From positions 1 to 49,072 of the forward strand of contig JAENYZ010000007.1 of NCBI GenBank assembly GCA_016841525.1: a DNA stretch of 49,072 bases, written 5' to 3'. The stretch is from Anaerolineaceae bacterium (GTDB lineage Bacteria; Chloroflexota; Anaerolineae; Anaerolineales; Anaerolineaceae). The notes beneath the pieces were generated by a model. That model made no database searches and was not told where the DNA came from. It was given only the letters and a program-made list of their open reading frames with translations. Position numbers and translations under genes: made by a program. The stretch's first letter is position 1. Each line of letters begins with the position of its first letter. Shown here piece after piece: positions 15,240 to 24,969 of this stretch.

Positions 15240-16442
15240 ATGAAAATAAATCCTCTTAAAAGAGAAATAGACGGAAATACTTTATACCTTCAATATTCAT
15301 TTGAATATTCGCTGGGAAGAGATATCTTATGGTACAGCATTGATAATAAATACTCGGAATTTATTACTGATTTGCTCGATGGACCACTGGTTGCGCTTCT
15401 AATTCCGGCAATGGTACTTGGAGAAGATATTTATATAAATGGTGTAATTTCCGAAAGACTTTTTTATAATCTTTCTAAATCATGTCAAATATTACTGAAA
15501 CAAATCATTCCCTCACTGAAACTAATAAATTTATATCCTGAAAAAATTGAAACTCAACATCAGAGGGCATCTGGAGTAGCAACAGGTTTTTCTTGTGGTG
15601 TTGATTCCTTCTGCTTGTTGGATGATCATTATTATACAAAAGTTCCAAAGGATTACAAAGTAACTCATTTATTATTCAATAATGTAGGTTCACATGGAAG
15701 AAAAAATGAGAGATTGTTTGAGGATAGGTTCAGAAAAAACAAACCTGTTGCAGAAAAAATTGGGTTGCCACTAATAAAAATAAATTCCAACATAGATGAA
15801 TTTTATGATGGTTATGGTTTTCAACAAACTCATTCTCTGAGAAACATTTCTGTTCCATTAATTCTTCAAAATGGAATTGGACGTTATTTATATGCTTCGA
15901 CGTTTGATTTTAAAAATATTCATGTAATGCCAACGTATGATATTGCGTATATCGATCCAATTTTATTTCCTCTTTTATCAACCGAAGTGTTAGATATCAT
16001 TTCTACTGGTAGTGAATATTCCCGTGTTGAAAAGACTTTGAAGGTTGCAAATGTGAAGGACTCGTATGATTCACTGGATGTATGTGTTGACCCAAAAAGC
16101 GCAGGAAATTGTTCACAGTGCTGGAAATGCCTACGTACTATGCTGACATTGGATACTGCCGGTTTACTTGAGAAATATTCTAATGTATTCGATATAGATA
16201 TTTATAAGCAAGAAAAAGCAAACTATATTGGTAAAATTTTATATAATAATGACCCGCTTCTGCGTGAGATAATTCATTTTGCCAACGAAAAAGGATATAA
16301 ATTTCCAATTAAATCATATGCAAGTGGCATTTATTATGTAGGTTTAAAACAGTTCAAAAACATAGATAAATTGATTCGTAAATCAATTAATAGAATAAAA
16401 AGAAACTTACTGAATTTATTACATCTTCACCCCAATCAATAG
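15240..16442 (+). CDS. PP-loop (QueC/asparagine-synthase-like) protein of a polysaccharide locus
   Basis: A 400-residue protein with a PP-loop-like motif ATGFSCGVDSFCLL (about residues 115-128), the variant SCGVDS in place of SGGxDS. Further on come GFQQTHSLRNISVPL and a Cys cluster CVDPKSAGNCSQCWKCLRT (about 282-300) that could bind zinc, as in QueC. PP-loop enzymes adenylate a carboxyl or carbonyl and pass it to an amine. The full-length protein does not look like true QueC, and no queuosine genes are near. It starts at the base after the wzt stop, so co-translation with the exporter ATPase is likely. Its substrate is unknown; modification of a sugar or polymer end is a reasonable guess. 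AT-rich. Confidence 0.65.
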   Translation: MKINPLKREIDGNTLYLQYSFEYSLGRDILWYSIDNKYSEFITDLLDGPLVALLIPAMVLGEDIYINGVISERLFYNLSKSCQILLKQIIPSLKLINLYPEKIETQHQRASGVATGFSCGVDSFCLLDDHYYTKVPKDYKVTHLLFNNVGSHGRKNERLFEDRFRKNKPVAEKIGLPLIKINSNIDEFYDGYGFQQTHSLRNISVPLILQNGIGRYLYASTFDFKNIHVMPTYDIAYIDPILFPLLSTEVLDIISTGSEYSRVEKTLKVANVKDSYDSLDVCVDPKSAGNCSQCWKCLRTMLTLDTAGLLEKYSNVFDIDIYKQEKANYIGKILYNNDPLLREIIHFANEKGYKFPIKSYASGIYYVGLKQFKNIDKLIRKSINRIKRNLLNLLHLHPNQ

Positions 16443-16488
16443 AAATCATAGAAATTTTGGATGTTCAACAACAGAAAAAGTGCAGCAA

Positions 16489-17340
16489 ATGGAATTTAGA
16501 ATAATTAATAGACTAAAAGGATACAAAAAAAGGTTTTTAAGGAAAGCAAAGTGTTTAAAAGGATCAATACAGGGAAATCTAGTTAATTTATATTGGTTTG
16601 AGAGGGTGCCTAATTTTGGTGATTTGCTAACCCCTTTTTTGCTAAAACATTATGGTTTAACCTCAATAAATTCTTCATTAAAGTCAGCTGATGTAGTTGC
16701 ATTGGGCAGCGTTTTGCAAGACATACCAGAGGAATTTTCAGGTTTTATAATTGGCTCAGGTTTGATTAGGGATATGGAGCGGAGATTTCCTAATGCGAGA
16801 ATTCTGGCAGTTCGGGGGCGATTGACCAGAGAACGCATAGGTGCTGATAAAAATATCCCTTTAGGTGATCCAGGGTTATTAGTCCCAATGTTGTTTACGA
16901 AAAAACCACAGAAAAAGTACGTTTTAGGTTTAGTTCCTCATTTTGTAGATAAGGATGATGAAAGAATTAATAGAATATATGCAAGTTATCCAAATGATGT
17001 CACCATAATTGATGTTCAACGAAAACCTAAGGCTGTAATATCAGAAATTCGCCAATGTCAATATGTTTTATCAAGTTCATTACATGGATTAATTACCGCT
17101 GATGCTTTTGGTATTCCCAATACTTGGATTTGCTTGTCAGATAAAGTGATTGGCAGTGGGTTTAAGTTTCATGATTATGTATCTGCATTTGATTCACATA
17201 TAGAACCTAATTTCATTACTGGGCAGGAAAGACTTTCAAATTTAATTAAGCTTACCAAAATAAGAGGTAATAATTTAAATGAAATTCAAAATAATCTTGA
17301 TAACGCATTCCGGGTAATGGCAGCGGAAATTCGAAAATAG
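16489..17340 (+). CDS. Polysaccharide pyruvyl transferase
   Basis: A 283-residue protein of the PS_pyruv_trans family (CsaB/GumL-like). Landmarks are NLYWFERVPNFGDLLTPFLL (about residues 28-47, with the conserved N-x-GD), VALGSVLQDIP, FIIGSGLIRD and SSSLHGLITADAFGIPNTW near residue 205. The enzyme adds a pyruvate ketal from phosphoenolpyruvate to a sugar, giving the polymer negative charge. ATG 16489 is taken as start; GTG at 16480 is also possible. There are 46 bases to the previous gene. AT-rich. Confidence 0.87.
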   Translation: MEFRIINRLKGYKKRFLRKAKCLKGSIQGNLVNLYWFERVPNFGDLLTPFLLKHYGLTSINSSLKSADVVALGSVLQDIPEEFSGFIIGSGLIRDMERRFPNARILAVRGRLTRERIGADKNIPLGDPGLLVPMLFTKKPQKKYVLGLVPHFVDKDDERINRIYASYPNDVTIIDVQRKPKAVISEIRQCQYVLSSSLHGLITADAFGIPNTWICLSDKVIGSGFKFHDYVSAFDSHIEPNFITGQERLSNLIKLTKIRGNNLNEIQNNLDNAFRVMAAEIRK

Positions 17341-17387
17341 GTAGTTTTTTGAATTATTATTTTAGCCTATAATTTCATTGGAAAATT

Positions 17388-18392
17388 ATGTCCTTTTTTG
17401 TGAGTGTGATCATACCGGTTTATAACGCTGCCAGATTTGTACCTGAAGCGGTAGAGTCTGCTCTGGCGCAGCCTGAGACCGCTGAGGTGATCTTGATTGA
17501 AGATGGCTCTCCAGACAACAGCCTTTCCGTTTGCCAGGTATTGGCTGAGAAGTATGATAAGGTTCGCTTGCTGCGCCATCCGGGTGGAGAAAATCGTGGC
17601 GCAAGTGCCAGCCGCAACCTGGGGATGGAACATGCGCAGTATGATTACATCGCATTTCTGGATGCAGATGATTATTATTTGCCCGGGCGGTTTGAGGTAT
17701 CTAAAAATATTCTTATATCTGACCCCGAATGTGACGGGGTGTATGAGGCGATGGGAATCCATTTTCAGAGTGAGCAAGCAGAAAAAAAATGGCGTGACTC
17801 CCACATGTCTATTGTTGAAATGACAACAATATCGAAAACAGTTCCCCCGGAACAGCTTTTCAAAATGCTTGTCAATGGAGGAGCAGGTTATTTCTCAATT
17901 TGCGGGCTAACTCTTAAGAAATCCGCGATATCACAGGCTGGTTATATGAACGAAAAGTTGAAAATGCATGAAGACACGGATTTTATTTTCAGAATTTCTG
18001 CTGTTGCAAGGCTACTTCCAGGTAAGATAAATGAACCAGTGGTAATCAGGCGCGTTCACGAACAAAACCGAATTTCAAAACCAAGATCAAAATCAAAGAT
18101 TTATCAAGATCGTATGAAGATGTGGAAAGCGACGTATCAATGGCTAATTCAGCAGGATTTGAAGACTGAGGAAGAAATCGTATTTAATAAAATACTGCAA
18201 TATTGTAAAAAATCAAAACCTTTGCCATTCATTTGGATGAGTAAATTGCCTAAAGAATTCAGACAATTCACAAGATTATCTCTGCTCTTTTTTGAATTTC
18301 CTTCTGTTTTTTTTAAAAAATTATTTTGGAAATGTATGTTTTCAATTAGGCTTTGGCCAGTATTTAGGCGAAATCTTCGTAAACTATTTTAA
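17388..18392 (+). CDS. Glycosyltransferase family 2 protein
   Basis: A 334-residue GT-A enzyme. SVIIPVYNAARFVPEAVES at the start, EDGSPDNSL at about residues 40-48, and IAFLDADDYYLPGRF (DAD metal motif) near residue 90. A conserved acidic stretch MHEDTDFIFRI near residue 197 provides the catalytic-base region. It adds one sugar from a nucleotide donor at the cytoplasmic face. The first 400 bases are GC-richer than the rest; composition shifts near 17750, another sign of mosaic assembly. No TM helix. Confidence 0.87.
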   Translation: MSFFVSVIIPVYNAARFVPEAVESALAQPETAEVILIEDGSPDNSLSVCQVLAEKYDKVRLLRHPGGENRGASASRNLGMEHAQYDYIAFLDADDYYLPGRFEVSKNILISDPECDGVYEAMGIHFQSEQAEKKWRDSHMSIVEMTTISKTVPPEQLFKMLVNGGAGYFSICGLTLKKSAISQAGYMNEKLKMHEDTDFIFRISAVARLLPGKINEPVVIRRVHEQNRISKPRSKSKIYQDRMKMWKATYQWLIQQDLKTEEEIVFNKILQYCKKSKPLPFIWMSKLPKEFRQFTRLSLLFFEFPSVFFKKLFWKCMFSIRLWPVFRRNLRKLF

Positions 18393-18573
18393 AATTACGT
18401 AGAAGCGTGCCTAAATAAGTAGTAACATAAAAAAATAAGTCGTTGTAAATATTTTCGAATAAATCACCTTAAGATTTGTAACACATGCGACAGAAACTTT
18501 TTTGCTCCAGCTTTTTGGTATAAATTAATAACTATCCATCAAAATCAGTCCCATAATAGGGCATTTTTTAGGT

Positions 18574-19665
18574 ATGAAAATTGCTTATCTAAACACATCT
18601 TACAATCAAAACAGTACCACTGGGGGGGCGACACACATTCGGGAATTTATTGACGAAGTGTCAGCGTCGGGTCACAGGATATTTGCATCTCAATACAATC
18701 AGCACCCCAAGGTTACACAAATAGAAGATAGTGTATTTCTTCGTTTGAGAACTATCATAAAATGCGATGTAATTTATACCCGATACAGTGGCAAACTAAC
18801 GAATTCAATGCTATTTAACAAGTTTCCATTAAGGCAATTAACGCAAAATTCACTAAATATTTGGGAGTTTAACGCGCTTCCTGTTTATGCAATCACAAAA
18901 GGCAAGGGCAGATGTGAAGTCCAGCGACAAAACGACTTATTGAGAAAAGAAGCGGAAGTGAGTGACCTTGCCGTATGTGTTTCTACTACTATGGCAGCAT
19001 ATGTTGATGATGTGCTTCATTGGAGAAAGATTCTTGTTGTGCCGAACGGTTCAAATCCTGAACATTTCAAGCCCGGTTTGCCACACCCGGAAAGGATGAG
19101 TTATTTCAAAAATAGCTTTAATATTGTGTGGATGGGTAGCCTATCCCATGAATGGAGTAACATCGATTTACTAACAAAAACAACAAAAACATTATGGGCG
19201 TTGGGATATAAAGAAATCTTTTTTCACTTGATTGGTTCTTTTCCCTCATGGTTGAGCGAAACCTTACCACCGAATGCGTATTTGTATGGCAAGCAGCCTT
19301 ATGATAAATTGCCAAATTGGTTATCTGCAATGGATGTTGGGTTAAATCTTTATAAAGAAAATCAAAATGATTATGGATCACCAATAAAAATTTTTGATTA
19401 TATGGCAAACGGTTTGGGTGTTATCAGTACACAACAGCCCCAAGTCTATGAAATTCTAGATGAAATTGGATTTGCAGATTTTGTTTTGCAATTAGATGGT
19501 CCACAAGAGTTGTTAGAAAAAATATTATTGCTTTATGAAAATGAGGATTTACTTCAGGATTATAAAAAGAAGGCACGGGAATTGATTGTTAATAAATACA
19601 ACTGGAAGAACGGGGTTAATAAAATATTAACTGAAATTAAAGTGTTACTCAATGAAAAAAAATAA
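18574..19665 (+). CDS. Glycosyltransferase family 4-like (GT-B)
   Basis: A 363-residue GT-B enzyme. The N-terminal domain begins MKIAYLNTSYNQNSTTGGAT. The donor-binding domain starts near residue 180 (FNIVWMGSLSHEWSNIDLL). The usual E-x7-E region reads YGSPIKIFDYMANGLGVIST, with Asp in place of the second Glu. It overlaps the next gene by 14 bases, so the two are coupled. The 181-base gap upstream holds no clear promoter, only a TATAAAT near 18521 without a convincing -35. Confidence 0.83.
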   Translation: MKIAYLNTSYNQNSTTGGATHIREFIDEVSASGHRIFASQYNQHPKVTQIEDSVFLRLRTIIKCDVIYTRYSGKLTNSMLFNKFPLRQLTQNSLNIWEFNALPVYAITKGKGRCEVQRQNDLLRKEAEVSDLAVCVSTTMAAYVDDVLHWRKILVVPNGSNPEHFKPGLPHPERMSYFKNSFNIVWMGSLSHEWSNIDLLTKTTKTLWALGYKEIFFHLIGSFPSWLSETLPPNAYLYGKQPYDKLPNWLSAMDVGLNLYKENQNDYGSPIKIFDYMANGLGVISTQQPQVYEILDEIGFADFVLQLDGPQELLEKILLLYENEDLLQDYKKKARELIVNKYNWKNGVNKILTEIKVLLNEKK

Positions 19666-20653
19666 CAATAAACTACCAGAGCCTTCTAAAGGAAAGACCG
19701 GGTGGCCCTGGAATGAGAGTTCACATCAAATTTCAGAGCTTATTCTTAATAGTAAAAGGTGGCCAAAGATCAGCATCATCACGCCCTCCTATAACCAGGT
19801 TCAATACCTGGAAGAAACAATCCGTTCAGTGCTGATACAGAACTATCCCAATCTGGAGTACATAATCATCGACGGCGGCAGCACCGATGGCAGTGTGGAG
19901 ATCATCAAAAAATACGAGCCCTGGGTGTCTTACTGGGTGAGTGAGCCGGATGAAGGCCAAACCTATGCTATCAAAAAAGGAATGGATAGGGCAACAGGCG
20001 ATTTAGTCAATTGGTTGAATTCTGATGATATTTTATTACCTGGCGCCCTGATTGCACTATCAAACGTCTATTTAAGCTCTCATAACAAAGATGCGGTTTA
20101 TTGCGGCCATTCAAAAAGAATTGATGAACATGGAAATATATTGTCAATAAGCAAGGTTCATTATGTTAATAAATTGGATCGAGTCTTACCTCAAGCGCCA
20201 CCCTTTGCTGGCGGCATTCAAGCAAGCCGTTTCCTGACCAGTGAAGCATGGGAAAAAGTTGGCGGATTGAGGCTTGATTTGAATTACACCATGGATTCAG
20301 ATCTTGTGTATCGATGTTACGCTGAAGGATCAGAATTTATTCCAGTAGATTATTTCATTGCAGCTTATCGTTACCATGAATTAACAAAAACACAGCAAGG
20401 ATGGCGGGAATCAACAAGATATAAACATGATTTTTATTGGAATAAATTATCTGAGCTTAAAAAGACGGATCAAAAGCTTTATAGACCTCGGGTGAGAAGA
20501 TCCATGTACGGGTTTTATTTGAGAAGTGTTTCTCCAAGGGATAGCTTTATTGAAAAAATTAAAAAACTATCATTGGCAATTTGGCAAAATCCTATCAGTT
20601 TGTTAAGTATAAGGGAAATTAAGAGACTTTTTCTTTTATTGGTAAAAAGCTAG
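19652..20653 (+). CDS. Glycosyltransferase family 2 protein
   Basis: A 333-residue GT-A enzyme. An N-terminal Trp-rich leader (KTGWPWNESSHQI) precedes SIITPSYNQVQYLEETIRS and IIIDGGSTDGSVEII. The metal motif is NSDD in LVNWLNSDDILLPGA. This leader plus NSDD is typical of WcaA-like transferases found in exopolysaccharide loci. A GC-rich block of about 200 bases (19765-19960) that encodes the conserved nucleotide-binding core is set between AT-rich flanks. Confidence 0.87.
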   Translation: MKKNNNKLPEPSKGKTGWPWNESSHQISELILNSKRWPKISIITPSYNQVQYLEETIRSVLIQNYPNLEYIIIDGGSTDGSVEIIKKYEPWVSYWVSEPDEGQTYAIKKGMDRATGDLVNWLNSDDILLPGALIALSNVYLSSHNKDAVYCGHSKRIDEHGNILSISKVHYVNKLDRVLPQAPPFAGGIQASRFLTSEAWEKVGGLRLDLNYTMDSDLVYRCYAEGSEFIPVDYFIAAYRYHELTKTQQGWRESTRYKHDFYWNKLSELKKTDQKLYRPRVRRSMYGFYLRSVSPRDSFIEKIKKLSLAIWQNPISLLSIREIKRLFLLLVKS

Positions 20654-20731
20654 TTCAAAATTGTCTTCATAAGAAAATTTATGTTTAATGGTTAAATTCC
20701 GGGAAACAAACAGAAATTTGATAAAATTAAT

Positions 20732-21790
20732 ATGCATATTTTGATGGTTGGGGCAGGAAATCCAAATTCTACTTTTATAAAAAGGCAGATACAGAGTTTG
20801 CAGGTAAAGGGAATTGAAGTCAGCCTCATGCCTTCCTTTTCCAGAAATCAATATTTAAATAAGAAATTACTCAACATGGGGTTTACTTTTCACATTTCCC
20901 AAAATATCAAGAGTGCAATTCGACAAGCTGATATCATCCATTTTCAATGGCCAGGCCATTGGATGACTTTTGGTCCTTTAGCCAAAAAATACAATAAACC
21001 ATCGGTCCTGAGTTTGAGAGGGCAACAAATTAATATTCTTCCTTATGTCCCAGGCTATGAAAAATACCGAATGCAATTACAAAAATCCTTAACCGAATGC
21101 AATGCTTACCATTGTGTTTCAAAAGCGATGGTCGAAGAAGCAAGATTACTTGGTTTAATAGATGAAAACCGCGCTTTTATCATCCGCCCGGCTGTTGATC
21201 CGGAATTCTTTGCCCCAGCAAATTCTGAGCTTATTGAATATCCCCTGAAACTGATTATGATTGGGGCATTAATCTGGCGTAAAGGATACGATTATGCTTT
21301 ATTGGGTGTAAAACAAGCGAAAGAACAGGGTCTCAACATTTCCTTAACTATTATTGGTGATGGGGAAGATCGTAAACGTATCGAATATATGATTCGGGAA
21401 TTAGATTTAGAAAATGAAGTACAGTTATTGGGTAGGAAAAAGCCTGAGGAGGTTAGAGACCTCATGCAAGCCAGTCATGTTTTATTGCATACAAGCCTCA
21501 GCGAAGGGATAGCCAATGTGATTTTGGAAGCTATGGCATGTGAGCTTGCAGTCATCACAACGGCTGCTGGCGGCATAGACGAGGTTATTACCGATGGAGA
21601 AAATGGATTGCTCATCCCTGTAAGAGATCCTTCGGCTGTGGCTTCGCGAATAGCGCAAGTTTCTGCAAACCTGCCCCTTCGCACAAAATTAGGTAAAAAG
21701 GCTCGTAAAGATGTTTTAGAAAAACACACACTTGAACAACAAGCAGGTGCTTTTTATCAAATGTATTCTCAAATTTTAGATCAAGGCTGA
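20732..21790 (+). CDS. Glycosyltransferase family 4
   Basis: A 352-residue GT-B enzyme. The N-terminal acceptor domain (MHILMVGAGNPNSTFIKRQI) is followed by the donor domain from about residue 168 (LKLIMIGALIWRKGYDYALLG). HTSLSEGIANVILEAMACE near residue 258 has a perfect E-x7-E. The next small gene is a partial copy of this donor domain. The gene is AT-rich with a small GC rise at the E-x7-E region. Confidence 0.9.
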   Translation: MHILMVGAGNPNSTFIKRQIQSLQVKGIEVSLMPSFSRNQYLNKKLLNMGFTFHISQNIKSAIRQADIIHFQWPGHWMTFGPLAKKYNKPSVLSLRGQQINILPYVPGYEKYRMQLQKSLTECNAYHCVSKAMVEEARLLGLIDENRAFIIRPAVDPEFFAPANSELIEYPLKLIMIGALIWRKGYDYALLGVKQAKEQGLNISLTIIGDGEDRKRIEYMIRELDLENEVQLLGRKKPEEVRDLMQASHVLLHTSLSEGIANVILEAMACELAVITTAAGGIDEVITDGENGLLIPVRDPSAVASRIAQVSANLPLRTKLGKKARKDVLEKHTLEQQAGAFYQMYSQILDQG

Positions 21791-21793
21791 TTT

Positions 21794-22234
21794 ATGAGCA
21801 ATCATCTTGAAATTGTCACAGTTGGAGACTTGATCTGGCAAAATGGCCTGGAGTACGCAATTGAGGGCATAAGAAAAGCATGCGATTATGGTGTCAATTT
21901 ATCTTATGAGATTTTCGGGAACGGTCCGCAGTTGGAAGCAGTTGCATTTGCGATACATGATTCCCAGTTGTCAAATTGCTGTACCATTGATCTGACCGGA
22001 AAAATTCGAAAGGGTCAGAAATACTTTAATATATTCCTGGCTCCTGCCGTGGCGCTAACTTATAAATTTAAATTTAATTTAGAAAATACAGATAGCTTCC
22101 ATTGGATTGTCACATCCATTGTTGAAAAAGAAGATTTGTTGATCATGAATGAAAATTACACACTCGTTCCTCGCTGGGATTCAAATGCAATAGCGAATGT
22201 CCTGGTGAGACGATATCAAAGGGGTGATTATTAA
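21794..22234 (+). CDS. Half-size glycosyltransferase (donor-domain remnant)
   Basis: A 146-residue protein. Residues 1-70 resemble the start of the GT4 donor domain of the preceding gene: EIVTVGDLIWQNGLEYAIEG against KLIMIGALIWRKGYDYALLG, and YEIFGNGPQLEAVA against LTIIGDGEDRKRIE. The E-x7-E segment and the whole acceptor domain are missing, and the last 75 residues do not match. It sits 3 bases after the previous gene and its stop directly abuts the next start, so it is probably translated. It is either a decaying duplicate or a small accessory subunit; it should not transfer sugar on its own. Confidence 0.6.
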   Translation: MSNHLEIVTVGDLIWQNGLEYAIEGIRKACDYGVNLSYEIFGNGPQLEAVAFAIHDSQLSNCCTIDLTGKIRKGQKYFNIFLAPAVALTYKFKFNLENTDSFHWIVTSIVEKEDLLIMNENYTLVPRWDSNAIANVLVRRYQRGDY

Positions 22235-23287
22235 ATGTCTTTTCCAGATATATCGAAGAAAAAAATATTATTTGCACCCCATGAAATTGGCAATCAGATG
22301 CAGTTGATTGTTGATGAGCTGAGGTGCAGAGGTTATTATGCAACTTCAGCGACCTATTCACAAGAATGGTATGGGTATGTCAATGATATTCATTTAAATT
22401 TGCAAAATATTAAAAGCAAAGTTAAGCGGCACAAGAACATGTTGCTGTTCACCCTATGGGCTGCCTCGAATTTTGATATTTTCCACTTTTTTTGGGGTCA
22501 ATCTCTGTACGGCTTTTGGCATTTTCCGCATCTTGATCTGCCTTTACTTAAAAGCAAGGGGAAGAAAATAATTGTTCATTTTCGTGGATTAGACCTGGTT
22601 GATCTTAAGCATTTTGATTATCTACGAGCGATGACATCTGGTGTCGATATGTCTGAACCGCCAATAAGCCGGCCTGATCAAATTGCGTCCTTGAATAAAT
22701 GGAGAAAATACGCAGACAAATTATTGGTCTCTGAACCAGACTTGATGCAAGTAGCACCAGAAGCAATATTGGTGCAGCAGGCTTTAAGACTCGACGAATG
22801 GGTGCCAACAGAAAAAATTAACAATGATGATGGAATTATCCGAATTGCCCATGCGCCTACTCTCCGTAGAAAAAAAGGCACTGAATTTGTTATTGATGCA
22901 GTTGACAAACTTAAGAAAGAGAATTTCCCGGTTGAATTAATTTTGATAGAAAATGTGCCTGCAAATGAAGTCAAACCTTTATATGAGAAATGTGACATTA
23001 TTGTGGATCAGGTTTTGTATGGATGGTATGGGAAGGTTTCTATAGAAGCAATGGCGCTTGGCAAACCAGCAGTTTGTTATATCAACCCCAATTGGAAGCC
23101 TTACCGACCGGATTGTCCAATTGTCAATGCGAAGCCCGAGAATTTGCATGATCAATTGCGTAGGTTAATAATACAACCTGAACTAAGAGAATCCTTGGGC
23201 AAAGCAGGTGTGCAATATGCTAGAAAATATCATGATATTAGAAGCATTACAGATCAATGTGTAAATTTATATAAAGAAGCTTATTAA
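22235..23287 (+). CDS. Glycosyltransferase family 4-like (GT-B)
   Basis: A 350-residue GT-B protein. It opens KKKILFAPHEIGNQMQLIVDE; donor-domain landmarks are RIAHAPTLRRKKGTEFVIDA near residue 205 and YGWYGKVSIEAMALGKPAVC near residue 265, the form of the E-x7-E region common in this subfamily. The start codon directly follows the stop of the truncated gene. AT-rich. Confidence 0.8.
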   Translation: MSFPDISKKKILFAPHEIGNQMQLIVDELRCRGYYATSATYSQEWYGYVNDIHLNLQNIKSKVKRHKNMLLFTLWAASNFDIFHFFWGQSLYGFWHFPHLDLPLLKSKGKKIIVHFRGLDLVDLKHFDYLRAMTSGVDMSEPPISRPDQIASLNKWRKYADKLLVSEPDLMQVAPEAILVQQALRLDEWVPTEKINNDDGIIRIAHAPTLRRKKGTEFVIDAVDKLKKENFPVELILIENVPANEVKPLYEKCDIIVDQVLYGWYGKVSIEAMALGKPAVCYINPNWKPYRPDCPIVNAKPENLHDQLRRLIIQPELRESLGKAGVQYARKYHDIRSITDQCVNLYKEAY

Positions 23288-23328
23288 AGAATCTGGTCGA
23301 GGTTAAGAGATTAACAATTACTTGTAAT

Positions 23329-24969
23329 ATGCGGAAAATTGACCTAATACTTTTCAATTCAGAGATTTCTCAGATTAATTGGCCTTATGGTGATATCTAC
23401 TGTGCTGCCTTTAACCCCCAATCATTGTCCATTCTTATCGATGAAGTGGTTGATAAACCAGATGCTAATGCTTGTTTTTTTTGGGATATAACTCTTGGCA
23501 ATCCGCCTTCCGATGAAATTCAATCACTTTTAGATCAACCATTCGATGTCTGGCATGCTGGTTTGCGGCTTGACATGGGGGAGCAGCCTTCAATGATCAA
23601 CTTTGTGAAACCTACCTGGATGCTCAACCGGGATCCCGATCCTGAAATTGAAGCGACCTCCTGGCGCTTATCCCTGCAGGCTTGCCTCGTCCGTTCAGAG
23701 GTTTTGAAGCAATTGGGAGGTCCAGATCCTGATTTTGAAAGCCTTGCTGGGGCTGGTTTGGAATTGGGTTACCGTTATATACGCAAGGGTGCTTTCATCC
23801 GCCACTGTCCACAATTGGTACCGGGCTTACCTGTCAAATCTTCATCAGAAATCCCACTTAATGATCAGTTGCGTTTTTTAAAAACAGGTTTCGACCAGCG
23901 TTGGTTGTGGTGGGCAGGCATTCGTGCTGTTTTACTTGGTTTGGTTAGCCCATTAAATTTCTATAAAGCTTTGCAAACTGTAAAATATGGAAAACATACT
24001 CCTCGAGAATCACAATACAAGCGCCCTTTGGCTGGGCCGGAAAAAACAGATTTTTCGGAACGAGTGAGTGTGGTCATACCTACCATTAATCGCTACCCCT
24101 ACTTGCGTAAATTATTAGATCAATTACAAAATCAGGCAGTAAAGCCTTATGAAATTTTTGTGATTGATCAAACGCCTGAGCATTTTCGTGACGCTAATCT
24201 GTTGTCAGACTTTGATGACTTACCATTCCGATATTTTAGTACCGACAAGGCAGGACAGTGTTCCTCGCGCAATATTGCGCTGCAATCTGCAAAAGGTGAC
24301 TATATCCTTTTTCTTGATGATGATGTTGAAGCACCTTCGGATTTGATTGAAAAGCATTTAAAAAACCTTCACAAATACCAAAGTAATGTCTCATGTGGCG
24401 TGGTATATGAAAAAGATAACAAATTAAGTTTAGAAAATTCGAAGGGATTAACAATCAGTGATGTGTTTCCGGCTGGGAATTCATTAATTAGGAAAGACGT
24501 TTTGATTGAATCGGGATTATTTGATTTAGCATACGATCTTGGGCAACGCGCAGATGGTGACCTGGGGATGCGAATTTATTTATCGGGTTTCTTGATGGTG
24601 CTTGACCCATTGATTTCAATATTACACCACCGTGCGCCTATTGGTGGACTGCGAGAACATAATGCCAGGGTAAACACACGCGGTGGATCCAGATCACGTA
24701 TTTTTGAATATAATCTTCCCTCTGTTTCCGATATCTATCTTGCAAAACGTTACTTTTCAGACAAACAAATAAATGAAATGCTTTGGATCAAGATTTTAGG
24801 CACTTTCAGTATTGTTGGGCCGATATGGAAACGTATTTTAAAAATTATATTCGGTATAGTCAGTCTTCCACGAAATCTCTGGTTGATTTATAAGCGATCT
24901 AAGATAGCTGATGAAATGTTGGAAAAATTTCCTCAAATTCCTCAATTATTGGAGAGGAATTCAAAATGA
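23329..24969 (+). CDS. Two-part glycosyltransferase family 2 protein
   Basis: A 546-residue protein. The C-terminal part (about residues 240-450) is a clear GT-A domain: SVVIPTINRYPYLRKLLDQL, then FVIDQTPEHF and GDYILFLDDDVEAPSDLIEK with the DDD metal motif. The N-terminal part (1-235) has a GT-A-like feel (ACFFWDITLGNPPSDEI, GAGLELGYRYIRKGAFIRH) but lacks a convincing metal motif, so it may be an inactive or structural copy. A hydrophobic stretch near residue 500 may anchor it. It overlaps the next gene by 4 bases (ATGA), so coupled translation is likely. Confidence 0.82.
   Translation: MRKIDLILFNSEISQINWPYGDIYCAAFNPQSLSILIDEVVDKPDANACFFWDITLGNPPSDEIQSLLDQPFDVWHAGLRLDMGEQPSMINFVKPTWMLNRDPDPEIEATSWRLSLQACLVRSEVLKQLGGPDPDFESLAGAGLELGYRYIRKGAFIRHCPQLVPGLPVKSSSEIPLNDQLRFLKTGFDQRWLWWAGIRAVLLGLVSPLNFYKALQTVKYGKHTPRESQYKRPLAGPEKTDFSERVSVVIPTINRYPYLRKLLDQLQNQAVKPYEIFVIDQTPEHFRDANLLSDFDDLPFRYFSTDKAGQCSSRNIALQSAKGDYILFLDDDVEAPSDLIEKHLKNLHKYQSNVSCGVVYEKDNKLSLENSKGLTISDVFPAGNSLIRKDVLIESGLFDLAYDLGQRADGDLGMRIYLSGFLMVLDPLISILHHRAPIGGLREHNARVNTRGGSRSRIFEYNLPSVSDIYLAKRYFSDKQINEMLWIKILGTFSIVGPIWKRILKIIFGIVSLPRNLWLIYKRSKIADEMLEKFPQIPQLLERNSK

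Noticed and set aside
15240-16442. Assignment as true QueC (queuosine synthesis)
   Set aside because: It is longer than QueC, has a variant PP-loop, and no QueD/QueE/QueF genes are near.
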